Source: Dreissena polymorpha
Taxonomy: Eukaryota > Mollusca > Bivalvia > Myida > Dreissenidae
Assembly: GCF_020536995.1 (NCBI RefSeq)
Contig: NC_068367.1
Location: 64,693,945-64,757,944 of the forward strand
Reading direction: 5' to 3'
DNA length: 64,000 nucleotides
The notes under the pieces were generated by a model, which did no database searches, had not been told where the DNA came from, and was given only the letters and a program-made list of their open reading frames with translations. Positions 1 to 35,886 of the stretch are shown piece by piece (within the stretch, counting starts at the first letter, position 1; every line of letters begins with the position of its first letter). The translations under genes and the position numbers were made by a program.

Positions 1-362
1 TGGGTACACAACAGATGCAAGCCAGACCTCTCGAACGTTGCATTAAACAATATTTTACCCTCCGTTTCAGGAAAATAGGCATATTTTATGTACAAATAAT
101 AAGGCTCATTCAAATAATTTAAGTTAAAAAAAATTCTTTTTAAAAGAGTCAGCTTGGAATGTACCCCAAGGTTCGTGGTTTTGTTACAAAAAATTTGAAC
201 ATTCCGGATTCACTAAAAAAATCAAAAATTAAGACTGGCTTTCAGAAACAGAAAATGAAACATAATGTTCAAACGTGTTCATATTGATCAGACGTTTTAT
301 AAATTAAAAAAAGTTTTTTTAATGACATTTTTCATTAAACTCGAAATCATGCATCTCTTTAC

Positions 363-25276
<24,914 letters not shown>

Positions 25277-25849
25277 CGTTTTCCAATGTTTTAATCTTAT
25301 ACGTTATTGTAACAGAATATACTGCGTTTGATTTTCCTAACTTACATCCACCGGACGACCGACTTTTGGGACTTGCTTTAGGCAAAAACGCAATTAGCGT
25401 TGAACACAATCGTTACTATTCGGCCAACATCGGAACAAGCCGAACATCTACTAATGGAATAGAAGTTAAGTTAAACCTACATTTCAGACATGCTTCCAAC
25501 TTTAATCAAGGTTATTTGCATTTTAAGAGATATCCACCTGAAAATATTGGAAAGCGATAGCTATGTAAATAGCTTACAGATTTTCTTTGCATTCGCTATA
25601 ATATTATCTCGCGACGGTCGTGTTAAACTGATAACACTATGAAGTAGGCCCCATAAACTGTAAATCGCTGTTCCGGATACTGGAGTCATCGACTGGGCAA
25701 AGTTTGAACAACACTTTTTGCGCACTCGTTTAGTTGACTTAAATGTCATGTTTATATGCTAGAACGATGAGTTATGCGTCCATTTATATTTAAAGACAAA
25801 TTTACATACAGAATCAAAGCGCTGAAGGCACTAAATTTGTTTGCTGTTG
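25277..25849. promoter_or_regulatory. DPYD: DPYD 5' flank
   Basis: Sequence directly upstream of the DPYD start. No TATA box or initiator could be placed with confidence; a short open frame at 25366-25560 on the other strand has no recognised product. Confidence 0.3.
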
Positions 25850-26270
25850 TATAATCTTAGACGCAACTCAGTTTTCAAAATTATGTTATAGTTTTTTATA
25901 TCAAAAGTTTGAAATGACCACAACCCATTCAAATTTATGAAGAGTGTGTCTTAAAACACAGGTCGAGATGGTTTTTTCATTCAAATCATTGATACAGCTA
26001 ATCAGTGTGCACAGGCTAATCTTATTTGACATGCATTAAGCCCCGTTTTCCCTGAAAGCAGCCAATATGTACAAATTTCAATGATAAACGCTAGACTGGC
26101 TGTTATATACACACTATGTACTGTACCAGTGAGAACAGGCAGATGCGGTGGTTAGAGCAGATGCTTTTAGCATTCGTCTGCTTAATTTTACTGCAGTTAT
26201 CCACACAGGCAGTCACGTGTTACGGTTCCTAGCGTAGCTATACCCATACTGATTTGCAAAATTGCGTCTG
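25850..26270 (-). repeat. Long inverted duplication, right copy
   Basis: Inverted partner of 18170-18615, lying about 570 bases upstream of the DPYD start codon. Confidence 0.85.
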
Positions 26271-26334
26271 CATAATTTGTGAGCTAACGTATACAAATAA
26301 AAACTGTAAATAAACTGAGCATACAATATCAAGC

Positions 26335-27310
26335 ATGCGCTCGTATTATAATGTTCACTTGGAGACACTTCTAACGCATCACTTTTCAATCTTGAATATC
26401 TCAGTTACGAGTAAAGATATTGATTTAAAATTTTACATACGATCATTTGACTACGTTCTATGCAAGCTCACGATAAAATCATTCATCCGTGACGATAGGA
26501 CGCTTTCGCACGTGGGGTAGGTGTGGTTCTATATTTTTGCACGTGAAAATGTTAAAACGCGATTTAATTCTAGTTTTATTTCAATTTAATTATTTTAGGT
26601 GGGTTCTTACATAAGGAAAACATAAAATTAATTTACAAAACAATATAGCTCGTATGAATAGTCAGAAGCGCAATCGCGCACTTTACATTTTACAGGCTAC
26701 CTTTCCCACTTGCTTAAGCGTCCGATCGCCACGGATGAATGATTTTATTGTTAGCTTGCACATACTGTAGTCAAATGATCACATGTGCAATTTTAAATAA
26801 AAATATTAACTCATTACTGAGATATGTAAGTTTTAAAAGTGTTGCTTTAGAAAAATCACCACGTGTAGTAAAAGGCCATATACATTTTATTCCAATTTAA
26901 TTTCAATTTCATAATTCTAGGTAAGTTTTTACACAAGAAAAACATAACATTAATTTAAGAAAAACGTTATGGCTCGTATGAATATTCACGAGCGAAATTG
27001 CTCAATCGGCATGTTGCAAGCCGGTCAGTTATTAAGACGTGTAAGTTTATGCGTTTTATTTTCACATTGATATTATTTAACGTTGTACGAGTTTGCGAAT
27101 TTGACTTTTGAAGTGACGTTTTTAATTTGTTAAGTTTTACATTTTGTTGTTTTTCAATTTCAATTAAATTTTCAGGAGTTATCAGATATGTGTTGAATTA
27201 TTATTGGTGTAAATTTCAACACAATCCGATCAAAAGGGAGCTATATTGATATGATTAAGTGATGCGTTAGAAGTGTCTCCAAGTGTAAATGCATTGAAGG
27301 TTATGCATAT
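26335..27310. repeat. Cluster of inverted and direct repeats
   Basis: Block 26345-26520 (CTTGGAGACACTTCTAACGC, CATTCATCCGTG) recurs inverted at 26700-26865 and, in part, inverted at 27235-27290 (GCGTTAGAAGTGTCTCCAAG). Block 26560-26690 recurs directly at 26890-27000 (AAAACATAA, ATGGCTCGTATGAATA). Suggests overlapping foldback insertions; no coding sequence. Confidence 0.65.
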
Positions 27311-27967
27311 GGACAATACATATTGGTTAAACCGAGACTCACGTGCGTACGCTAACATTTTACTGTTTAAATAAATTGAATAGCCAATAATACAGTTTCG
27401 GTCAATATTTGATAACAAAACGCTAATAAAGTGATGGGGAGAAGACATTTTCCCAAAGAAATAACACGCGCCATGGTTTATTTCTGCCATTCTATTTCAT
27501 ACGAACAAAGCATATTACAATTCCTGTAAGTAGTAGTTGTACATATTCTTTCTTCATCTTTGTACATATGATTTGTACGTACATGTTATATTCTAATTAT
27601 TTGATGCAAACAATATCATGCGGGCGTTTGCATATATATATATGCTCCGACAGAACAATACGAGCGTGTGCATTCCAGTCGATGCTCAAAAACAATATTA
27701 CGAGCGTTTGCATATCAGTCCAGGCGCTAAAATATTAAGCTAAAATACTAATATTTAATCGTATGTATAACAATCCATGCTCAAACATTGTAATGCGCAA
27801 ACACTGTAATACAAGCATATGCAAAATAGTCTATGCTCAAACACTATACTATGAACGTATGCATGACAGTCTGTGCCAAACCATTGTAATGCAAGTGTAT
27901 GCATATTAGTCTACGTTAAAACACTGTAATACGAGTGTATACTCACCAGCCTATGCTCAAACTATAT

Positions 27968-28145
27968 CATGTAGTCGTGGTGTAGTGGATATGGTGTCCG
28001 CCTAGCGATCGGGAGATAATGAGTTCGATCACAAATGTGGGAGTGTTCTTTAGATCTTCCCCATAGACACCAAGTACTGGCTCTATCCAGGAAACGGACT
28101 TGAGAGCGTTTCAATAAGCCTTAAGCGTGTGGTGCAATTGCGCTA
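27968..28145 (+). repeat. tRNA-derived SINE
   Basis: GTGGTGTAGTGGATATGGTG fits the Pol III A box and GAGTTCGATCAC a B box about 40 bases on, followed by a non-tRNA body (CCCCATAGACACCAAGTACT). Inserted in the worn satellite. Confidence 0.65.
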
Positions 28146-28567
28146 ATAAGTCTATAATTCGAGCGAATGAACAACAGTCTACGCACACACAGTGTACTAT
28201 GAGCGTATGCTCTACAGTATATATTATGATGCGCAAACATAATAATACCAACGTATGCATAACAATCTATGCGCAAACAAAATAATAAGAGCGTATGCAC
28301 AACAGTCTATGCTGAAAGAGCATTAATCCAGGCGTATGCACAACAATAAATGCTGAAACAATGTGATGCTCAAACACAATAATACGCGCGTTTGAACAAC
28401 ATTCATAATGCAATTTTCATTACGCGAGCTTTTGCGTAACAGTCCTTTCTAAAACATGATGAACTAGCACTGTAACAGTGGCGTATTCAAAACATTCTAT
28501 GCCTTATCACAGAAGTATATGCTCAAATATTAAAATTACGGAATACAGTTAAGGCCATCGTTAATAC

Positions 28568-29458
28568 ACATAAAAATCCAGAGAGCGACAATGCGATAGT
28601 GCGATAGTAAGATGGCGACAATGCGATAGTACGGTGGCGACAATGCGATAGTTCGATTGCAACAATACGATAGTACGATGGCGACAATGCGACAAGGCGA
28701 TAGTAAAATTACGACAATGCGACAGTGCGACAAAACGATGGCGACAGTGCGATAGTACGATGGCGACAATGCGATAGTACGATGGCGACAATGCGAGAAC
28801 GCGATAGTACGATGGCGACAATGCGATAGTCATATCGTACTGTCGCCATCGTATCATCGCATTGTTGCCAACGTACTATCGCGTTACCGTACTATCGTCA
28901 TCGTATTATCGCATTGACGCCATAGTACTATCGCACTGTCGCAATCGTATTGTCGCACTGTCGCATTGTCGTCATCGTACTGTCGCATTGTCGTCTATCG
29001 CCTTCCGGTACACATGCGCACAATTTGATTTCATTATAACTGTAACCTATTTCAAAGTACATCTTTATAAAGGCACCCATTTTGTTTCTGCAAAAAGAAT
29101 ATTTTGTGTACTGGAAGGCGATAGTCGACAATGCGATCGTACGATGGTGACAATGCGACAATGCGATAATGCGATAACACGATGACGGCAGTGCGACAAT
29201 ACGATGGCGACAATGCAAAGATGCGACAGTGCGATGGCGTCAATGCAAAGATGCAATAGTGCGATAATACGATGGCGACAGTGCGACAATACTATGGCGA
29301 CAATGCGAAAGTACGATAGCGACAATGCGATGATACGATGGCGACAGTACGATATGACTATCGCATTGTCGCCATCGTACTATCGCGTTGTCGCATTTTC
29401 GCCACCGTACTTTCGCATTGCCGCCATCGTACTTTCGCATTGTTGCCCTCTGGATTTT
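28568..29458. repeat. Nested palindrome of CGATGGCGACAATG units
   Basis: Tandem units of about 22 bases (GATGGCGACAATGCGATAGT) fill both arms of a large inverted repeat whose centre is near 29055; each arm is itself a smaller palindrome with switch points at 28833 and 29352. Outer ends AAAATCCAGAG and CTCTGGATTTT are inverted. Central spacer about 90 bases between TATCGCCTTCCGGTACACA and TGTACTGGAAGGCGATA. Confidence 0.9.
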
Positions 29459-29460
29459 AA

Positions 29461-29970
29461 AGGGATCTTTTCACGCTTTGGTAAATTGACAAAATTGAAA
29501 AAAGTTGTTTCAGATTCGTAAGTTTTTGTTTTAGTTATGATATTTGTGAGGAAACAGTAATACTGAACATTAACCATGCTCTAATATAGCCATTATATGC
29601 ATCTTTTGACGATTTTAAAACCTAGAAATTATAAAGCGTTGCAACGCGAAACGATTGAATAATTTGGAGAGTTCTGTTTTTGTCGTTAAATTTTGTGAAA
29701 CTACGAAGATTGCTTTTATAAGGTATAAAATACGTCCAGCATGTGTACTCGGCGGAATAGCTCAGTCGGCTAAAGCGTTTTTACTTCAGGACTCTGGCAG
29801 GACTCCAGGGGTCACTGGTACGAAACCTGCTCCGGGCAATGTTCTTTTCCTTTGTTTATTTTTTTTCTTGATTTTTTACTGGAGCTTTTACGATCCAATG
29901 TTTACATTTATCAATATAAAGCATTTAATGAATAAGTTAAAAAAATGCCAAAATCTGTGAAAAGGCCCCT
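29461..29970 (+). repeat. TTAA-flanked element with tRNA-like centre, copy C
   Basis: Perfect TTAA on both sides (29457-29460 and 29971-29974). Ends AGGGATCTTTTCACG and CTGTGAAAAGGCCCCT are inverted repeats. The tRNA-like centre (about 29750-29840) has TAGCTCAGTCGG and a degenerate B box. It sits exactly at the right end of the large palindrome. Confidence 0.85.
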
Positions 29971-30401
29971 TTAATGTGTAACCACGATCGCGATGGCCCT
30001 AACGGTATTCCGTATAAAATGCACAAACGCTTTTAATACATGCGTATGCACAACAATCAATGCTCAAGCAATGTGATGGGCAAACACTATTATACGAGCT
30101 CATGTGCAACCGTCGATTCGCAAACACAATAATACGAGCGTATGCACAGCAGCTTTTGCTAAAATAATACAATACTATGGAACGAATAACAGTCTATGCT
30201 TAAACAAAAGAATACGTACATATGAACAAAATGCTGTCATCAAGCAGTTGCATAAAGGCGTATGCACAACAAGCTATGCAGAAACACTGTAATATACTCG
30301 AACGCAACACAACAGCTTATGCTCCAACAAAAGGGTCGTGTGCATTGCAGTCTATGCACAAACAATATCATACGATATAGTTACATTACCTTTAGCCGCG
30401 C

Positions 30402-30590
30402 TCTGTGAAAATGGGGTTTAATGCATGTGCGTAAAGTGCCGTTCCATATTAGCCTGTCAGTCCGCTCAGGCTAATCAGGGACGACACTTTCCGCCTTAAC
30501 TTGATTTTTGCTAAGAAGGGAACTTTTCTTAAACGACAAGTATCATACAGCGGAAAGTGTCGTCCCTACTTAGCCTGTGCGGACTGTGAG
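30402..30590 (+). repeat. Palindromic MITE (GTGTCGTCCC family), copy 5, truncated
   Basis: Left end CTCTGTGAAAATGGGG; the right arm stops after TAGCCTGTGCGGACTG, where the worn satellite resumes. Confidence 0.85.
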
Positions 30591-31349
30591 CGTATGCATA
30601 AGCGTCTATGATATAAAATAATAATGCGCAAAACTTTTAATACGATCGTATGCATAACCGTCTATGCACAAGCATGATAACTCGAGAGTATGCTCAAGTC
30701 TACGTTCAAACAATATAAGGCGCAAAATGCTGTAATACGAGCGTTTGCATAACAGTCAACTGCTATTAAATGAGTGAACGCATAGCCGCTTATGCTCAAT
30801 CTAATAAAAGCGTTTGTATAACGGTATCATGGTAAACACAACTATCCTAGCTAATACAAGCGTTAATACAACGGTCTCATGGTTAACAGAAATATTCTAG
30901 CGTATACACAACGGTTTATGCTCGAACTCTTTAACAGGAGCGTTTGAAAAACCGCCCATATACAAACATTATAATACATAATCCTATACATAACCGTATA
31001 TGAGCAAACCCTATACTTCAAGGTTATGTTTAACAGTCAATGCACAAACACTATAATACGAGTAATAGTACAATAGGTTGTGCACACACATTATAATACG
31101 AGCGTATGCGTTAAAATCTATGAACAAACAGTAAAATACAATCATATGAATAACAGTATACATATACTGGTATTCACAAACATTCTCATACAAGCGCTTG
31201 CACAAAAATCTATGCGCAAATCCAGAAAATAGCGCCATTATTATTACACGATCGTATGCAAAACACGCGCTATATCACAAAGGCATTTATAACAGTCTAT
31301 GCGCAAACGCTGTAATGCGGGCGTAGGCATAGCAGTTCATGATTTGGCT

Positions 31350-33180
31350 ACTGCGACACGGGCGCGTGGAGCCGTTAGATCTCTTAGGTACTTGTATCAT
31401 TTGTTCATACCTTAAAAAGTTGAAAAGAAAGTCGTGTGATTTGAATTAAGGAAATTTCAGCATTACAAACTTTCGGCAAAGCTTCCTAGTGAATATGCGA
31501 AAGACAATATGCTTTCACTAGTTATCCTCCTGGAACGTGTCGCTTCCGTTCCGTTTCCTGCAAGAACCGCTTGTACATAAAATATAGCGAAGCCTTGCAG
31601 AAGGCTCTCCGAAGATGCGGAGTCAATGGCGATACGTTTAAGGTCGTTCCGAATATTTTCTATCGTATTCCTAACATCCCAAAATCATACCAGCAAAAAC
31701 AACAAATCGGCGACTAACTGTTGTTGTTGTTTTTCTGGGATTTTTTTCAACTCGGTCATCTACATTGATGGTATTTATACCTGATGTAAGCAATTCATGC
31801 ATTGTCACTAAATAAAATCGAACACAACAGACACGCAATATATCTAATGATTAATCAAATTTGGGACAAACCATTGGAAAATTTTCATTTCGAATATCTA
31901 TGAAGAAATCCCTTTAATTGTATTATTCCTTGAAAGTAAGAACGACAAATAAATCTACATTAATTGCTTCGCCATAAAACACGTGTCTGACTTCAAACAT
32001 AACAGAAGCGACAAGGCGATGAAATTTTCTATATAAAAACACGATCCCTGATGGAGCCCTTTTAACATTGGAATTAAAGATGAAATAAAAGGAAAGCCGT
32101 ATGATACGAGTATGCATTCCCCTACAGGGTAACCAAAGACGGATGGCGGGTCGAAAGAGAGACGCGCGTAGGCGGCCGCTGTATAAAATGGGCTGGTGGG
32201 CCCAGATAGAAACGCGGCAAGAAAAATCAAGAGATTGGTCTTTTGAAACTAATGAAAGTGTCACATGGCGGCGTTACTTAGTACGCTCAAGGTACTCGAG
32301 AAACCGTTCCAAGGTTGGTGACGTGGAATATTGCCATAAAGGACACTAAGCGCGCAAGTTGAAGGAAGATATTCGACCTACTTTGTCTCCAAATAAAGCT
32401 TTTAGTGCCAGGCCACATTAGCAGGTCTTCTCATGAAGCTGGTCATACGGCAAACACTTTAAAAAAGGCTTTGAATTACACACACGCACTCACAAAACAC
32501 AGTCTGCAAACATATTATTGCTCGGTATACATTTTTTATACATGCATTTCTCTCGTACAGTTACATTACTTGCCAAATCTGCGATAAGTTGGACCCATCA
32601 GTCGTTTTAGTATGGTAGACTATATATTAACTTAAGTTGTTTGTGTACAGTAGGTCCCTCCTAATTAATCTCAGCCACATTTAAAGATAGAAGATTCAAT
32701 TTCGATTAAATCGATAAATTCTAAAGATAGTATATTTAACAAGGTTCCTTTGACTGTATTTATATGTATTTATAACTAAAACAATACATCATAGGATTTA
32801 ACCGACATAACTGAAGTCTTTATATTTTCTACGTTTTCCTACCGGTAAGTAGCAATAACCACGCACCTGCTATGCAAATTATTGCGCAATCGGTGTTCAG
32901 GCAAAAAGTTGACCGAAAAATGTGGGGTGTTTTTAACGCTTCACTACGAGCATGAAAGAAGTAATCCAAATGAAAAATTTGCATATGTGGGAGGAGATAT
33001 GTCCAAATAAGCAGTATCTGACCTTGCCATGACCGGAAAATAAAAAATCATTGCTCAAAAGTGAAAGTAAAAAATTCGAAGGCCAATATTTTGCAGAAAG
33101 AAGGCAGATTCACTTGAAATTTAGCTTTTAATAAATCAATTATTGTGTTTTTTAATAAATTCTAACCATTTGAATCAGGT
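31350..33180. other. Intergenic, mostly unassigned
   Basis: No gene recognised. A patch at 32100-32350 is richer in G+C and open on both strands, but neither translation resembles a family I know. Confidence 0.4.
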
Positions 33181-33859
33181 ATATGTATATATATATCAGG
33201 TATCGTGAAATAATATATATTTATTTATTTCCAACACCACTATTCCTGTGCAGTAGAGTTACTCCCCTTTACGCGGAATTATTACATTGTTGTTACGGTG
33301 AATTCGGGAGCGATCTTTTGAGCAGTTTTACGGATATCGGTACGATACACACAGTATTTGTTTGGCAGGAAGAGAAATCGTCTCATTTGGTATCGATGCA
33401 GGTATGAATTCACTTAAATCACCTAAATTATTGTGTTAATTATGTCAAAGAAAATCTGTTCCAGATCGTACCCGCGCCATGTCGTACCGGACTTGTCTTC
33501 ATTTGTAACAAATGTAAAATGTAACTTCTGTGATTGATCATAATCATAAACTTAAAAGCTAAGTTACGTTATTAGTTTTAAGTTGATTATACATTTAGGG
33601 AGCATTATAATTCGCACACCATCTCATTATTAGTTTTGTTAACGTGTTAAAACTGCTATAATTAATTTCAGTTCTTATTTCATTTACATGATTAATATAC
33701 AAAAAATAAATGGATATTATTATATATAAAGGTTAGGTTCTAGAATTAACCTTTGCAAAATTGAGGATGCAATGCTAAGACTCGGTTATTATGTGTCGCA
33801 GGTTTTGTGCATACCGGTATTGAAATTCTATTTTATTTATTTGTTATTTTATAGAGAAC

Positions 33860-34171
33860 ATGACTGACAAAGATCTATTGGACAGTGATTATGATGGGAT
33901 TTCACAAATACATGAGCACAGTTACATTGTGGTTAGTAACATTTTAAGCAGTTGCATGTTGAAGACATTGAATTTGATGGTTAACAATTATATCCTGAAT
34001 TTAAACTTAATTATTTAATAATACAGAATATACACATGCCCCTACTGTAAGAAATAATATTATTGTTGGAAATGTACTTTGTAAGTATGATGACAAAAAT
34101 ATGTATGTGTCTGTTCATTTGCATAGATATCGGACTCTGACGAGACACAACCACCTTCACCTTTTGGTTGA
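33860..34171 (+). CDS. Candidate two-exon short ORF with SUMO-interaction-like motif
   Basis: Tentative. Exon A 33860-33931 starts at ATG in context AGAACATGA, just after a TTTTATAG acceptor, and ends at a GTTAGT donor, a donor form also used by DPYD exon 1 and SKP2 exon 6. Exon B begins at 34127 after a TTTGCATAG acceptor and reaches TGA at 34169-34171. Joined, they give 38 residues. The junction creates YIVISDSDE, a hydrophobic core followed by acidic and Ser residues as in SUMO-interaction motifs. A possible 5' non-coding exon ends at ATGCAG|GTATGA near 33400. Further exon-like segments at 34828-34909 and 35201-35304 could be 3' UTR or alternative exons. It may also be chance open sequence or part of an unrecognised gene. 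Confidence 0.3.
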
Positions 34172-35200
34172 CAGGAATATTCCAGTGAAAGATCAGTTGT
34201 TTAACAGCCTTTTTGACAAACAGTATGTGTGACTGCATCTTATTATTAATTTTAATATTACTATTAAAATTAAATTGGAAATTACTTCAGTTGGCAAAGG
34301 AATTCCAGTTATTTCATCATATGGCGCTACATTAAAAAGATGACTTAAATGGATGAAATATTAAATACCCTTACAATTGGCTAATTTTGATCTCAGCATG
34401 ATTTTTTTGCAAACTTTGAAAAAAGAAACATTGAATCAGTAAAAGCTTGTAGAAAACATTTGCGGTTAAATGTTCTGTTCTTTCAGTTTGTCAGTATCAC
34501 TTAATTAATATTTGCATGCAGTGCACTATTATATTTCAGCATCTTTGGAGTTCCTTTCATGAAGAAAACAAGCTCTTAATTAATGTATCGACAATGATTT
34601 ACTAAATCCAAGAAGTTGTTTAAAGATATTGAGCTGTTACATACATTCGCCTATTATGAGTTCGAAACTTCTTACAGTAATTATTATAATATTTTTTTAA
34701 TTATTTTATTATATGTTTATCTTTTTTTGAATAGGTGTGTGTTAAACTATTCTAACAAATAGTGTTTCTGTTTCATTTTACAAAAGTATATAAGATTTAA
34801 TTTAGCAATGCATTGTCGATCTTTCAGAATTCCTGGTGCTGCCATTCCTAATCAACCGACATATCAGAATTTTGGATAAGAATTCAGATTACTGGCTGCA
34901 TATTCAACCGTAAGTGTTTTTCCTGTTCAATTTAACTGCTAGTTCATAAATAAAATTTTGTTTAAGAGAAATTATATTACTTAGAAAATGTTCTTAAATA
35001 CCAGGTTGTATCACATTTGTATTGGGTGGGTGGGGCAGTTGTACATGTTTTGGATTATGTTTTTTTTTAAATACTAACCAAATAAGTTTTTGTTTTTTGA
35101 ACATTTATTCTTGTTTTGTTGTACATTATTTCAACTGTGATATTGAATCACATGCACATTTGCAATTTAGAAAAATCAACTTTTTATTGTCTATTTCAGG

Positions 35201-35304
35201 AATTATTGGGTCCTGGGTTGGTGGGGGGTAACGTGTTTCAGACCAGAATCCTGCCGGACCATCCAATTGCAAGGACATCTAACATAGCTGAAATGTATCT
35301 GTAA
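35201..35304 (+). CDS. Exon-like open segment upstream of SKP2
   Basis: A TATTTCAG acceptor is followed by an open frame that reads GPGLVGGNVFQTRILPDHP and ends with TAA at 35302-35304; ATTAAA follows within about 10 bases. It looks like a terminal coding exon, but I could not connect it in frame with the exon-like piece at 34828-34909, which ends phase 2 at a good GTAAGT donor. Unassigned; it could be the end of a small gene beginning near 33.3 kb or a non-coding transcript. Confidence 0.2.
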
Positions 35305-35845
35305 TGAATTATTAAAAGTTTGGATAAAAAATGTGTTCTTAAATCATTATTTTAAACAAATTATACACCCAGGTTGACTATTTTGAAAAAATGAAAAATG
35401 ACAATTTTTACACATGGGATTTTTCAATGTTTCCGCATTCACTAACATTACTTTAGACAATGTAAGATAGACAAACCATACATATTTGGAAATGGTTTAC
35501 TAATATCTATCAGAAAATGTATAATTTTACTGGGTTTATGTCAATTTTCAAAATCAGTGGTTATTGCTACGGTAAGTTCAATGCGCATGATGTACAGTGC
35601 ATCATGCATTCAGCATAATTATAGTGACAATAAATATGCCACATTACTGTAGCTTATAAATTAAAAAAAAAGCATTCATATTTTTCTCTCTTAATTTCCA
35701 AGTTCATTTGTAGGACAAAAGAAACTCTACTGCAAATAAGTATATTGAAAAGTGCTGGCTCAGAATCTAATGCTTTTTCTACTCTTTTCGCCTCTTTCTT
35801 GTAAATGTTTCGTCATCGAGGTGTTCCGAATCGCACGCAACAACT

Positions 35846-35853
35846 ACTTCCGG
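35846..35853. promoter_or_regulatory. ETS-type site in putative SKP2 promoter
   Basis: ACTTCCGG, the ETS/GABP core in reverse orientation, lies about 35 bases upstream of the proposed SKP2 ATG in a locally CpG-richer stretch. No TATA box is seen. ETS sites are common in TATA-less promoters; the role here is inference. Confidence 0.35.
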
Positions 35854-35886
35854 GTCATGCATGGGCGCAAAACTTACCTTTCAAAA

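Larger units (their letters stand above)
27600..31350. repeat. Worn satellite of about 37-40-bp units, split by insertions
   Basis: Degenerate units around AATACGAGCGTATGCACAAC followed by AGTCTATGCTCAAACACTAT. Present at 27600-27965, 28150-28560, 29990-30400 and 30590-31350; the gaps hold a SINE, the palindrome, a TTAA element and a MITE. High divergence implies age. Confidence 0.8.

Noticed and set aside
1-362. Further DPYD exon at the left edge
   Set aside because: No segment matching the DPYD residues after GASVLQV is present; this is intron sequence leading out of the window.
28561-29325. Open frames with SPSYYRIVAI-like repeats
   Set aside because: They translate the tandem units of the nested palindrome and occur mirrored on both strands.
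34828-34909. Internal coding exon reading LPFLINRHIRILDKNSDYWL
   Set aside because: Splice signals are good, but the phase does not join the neighbouring exon candidates into one convincing protein, so it is only mentioned with the short-ORF candidate.
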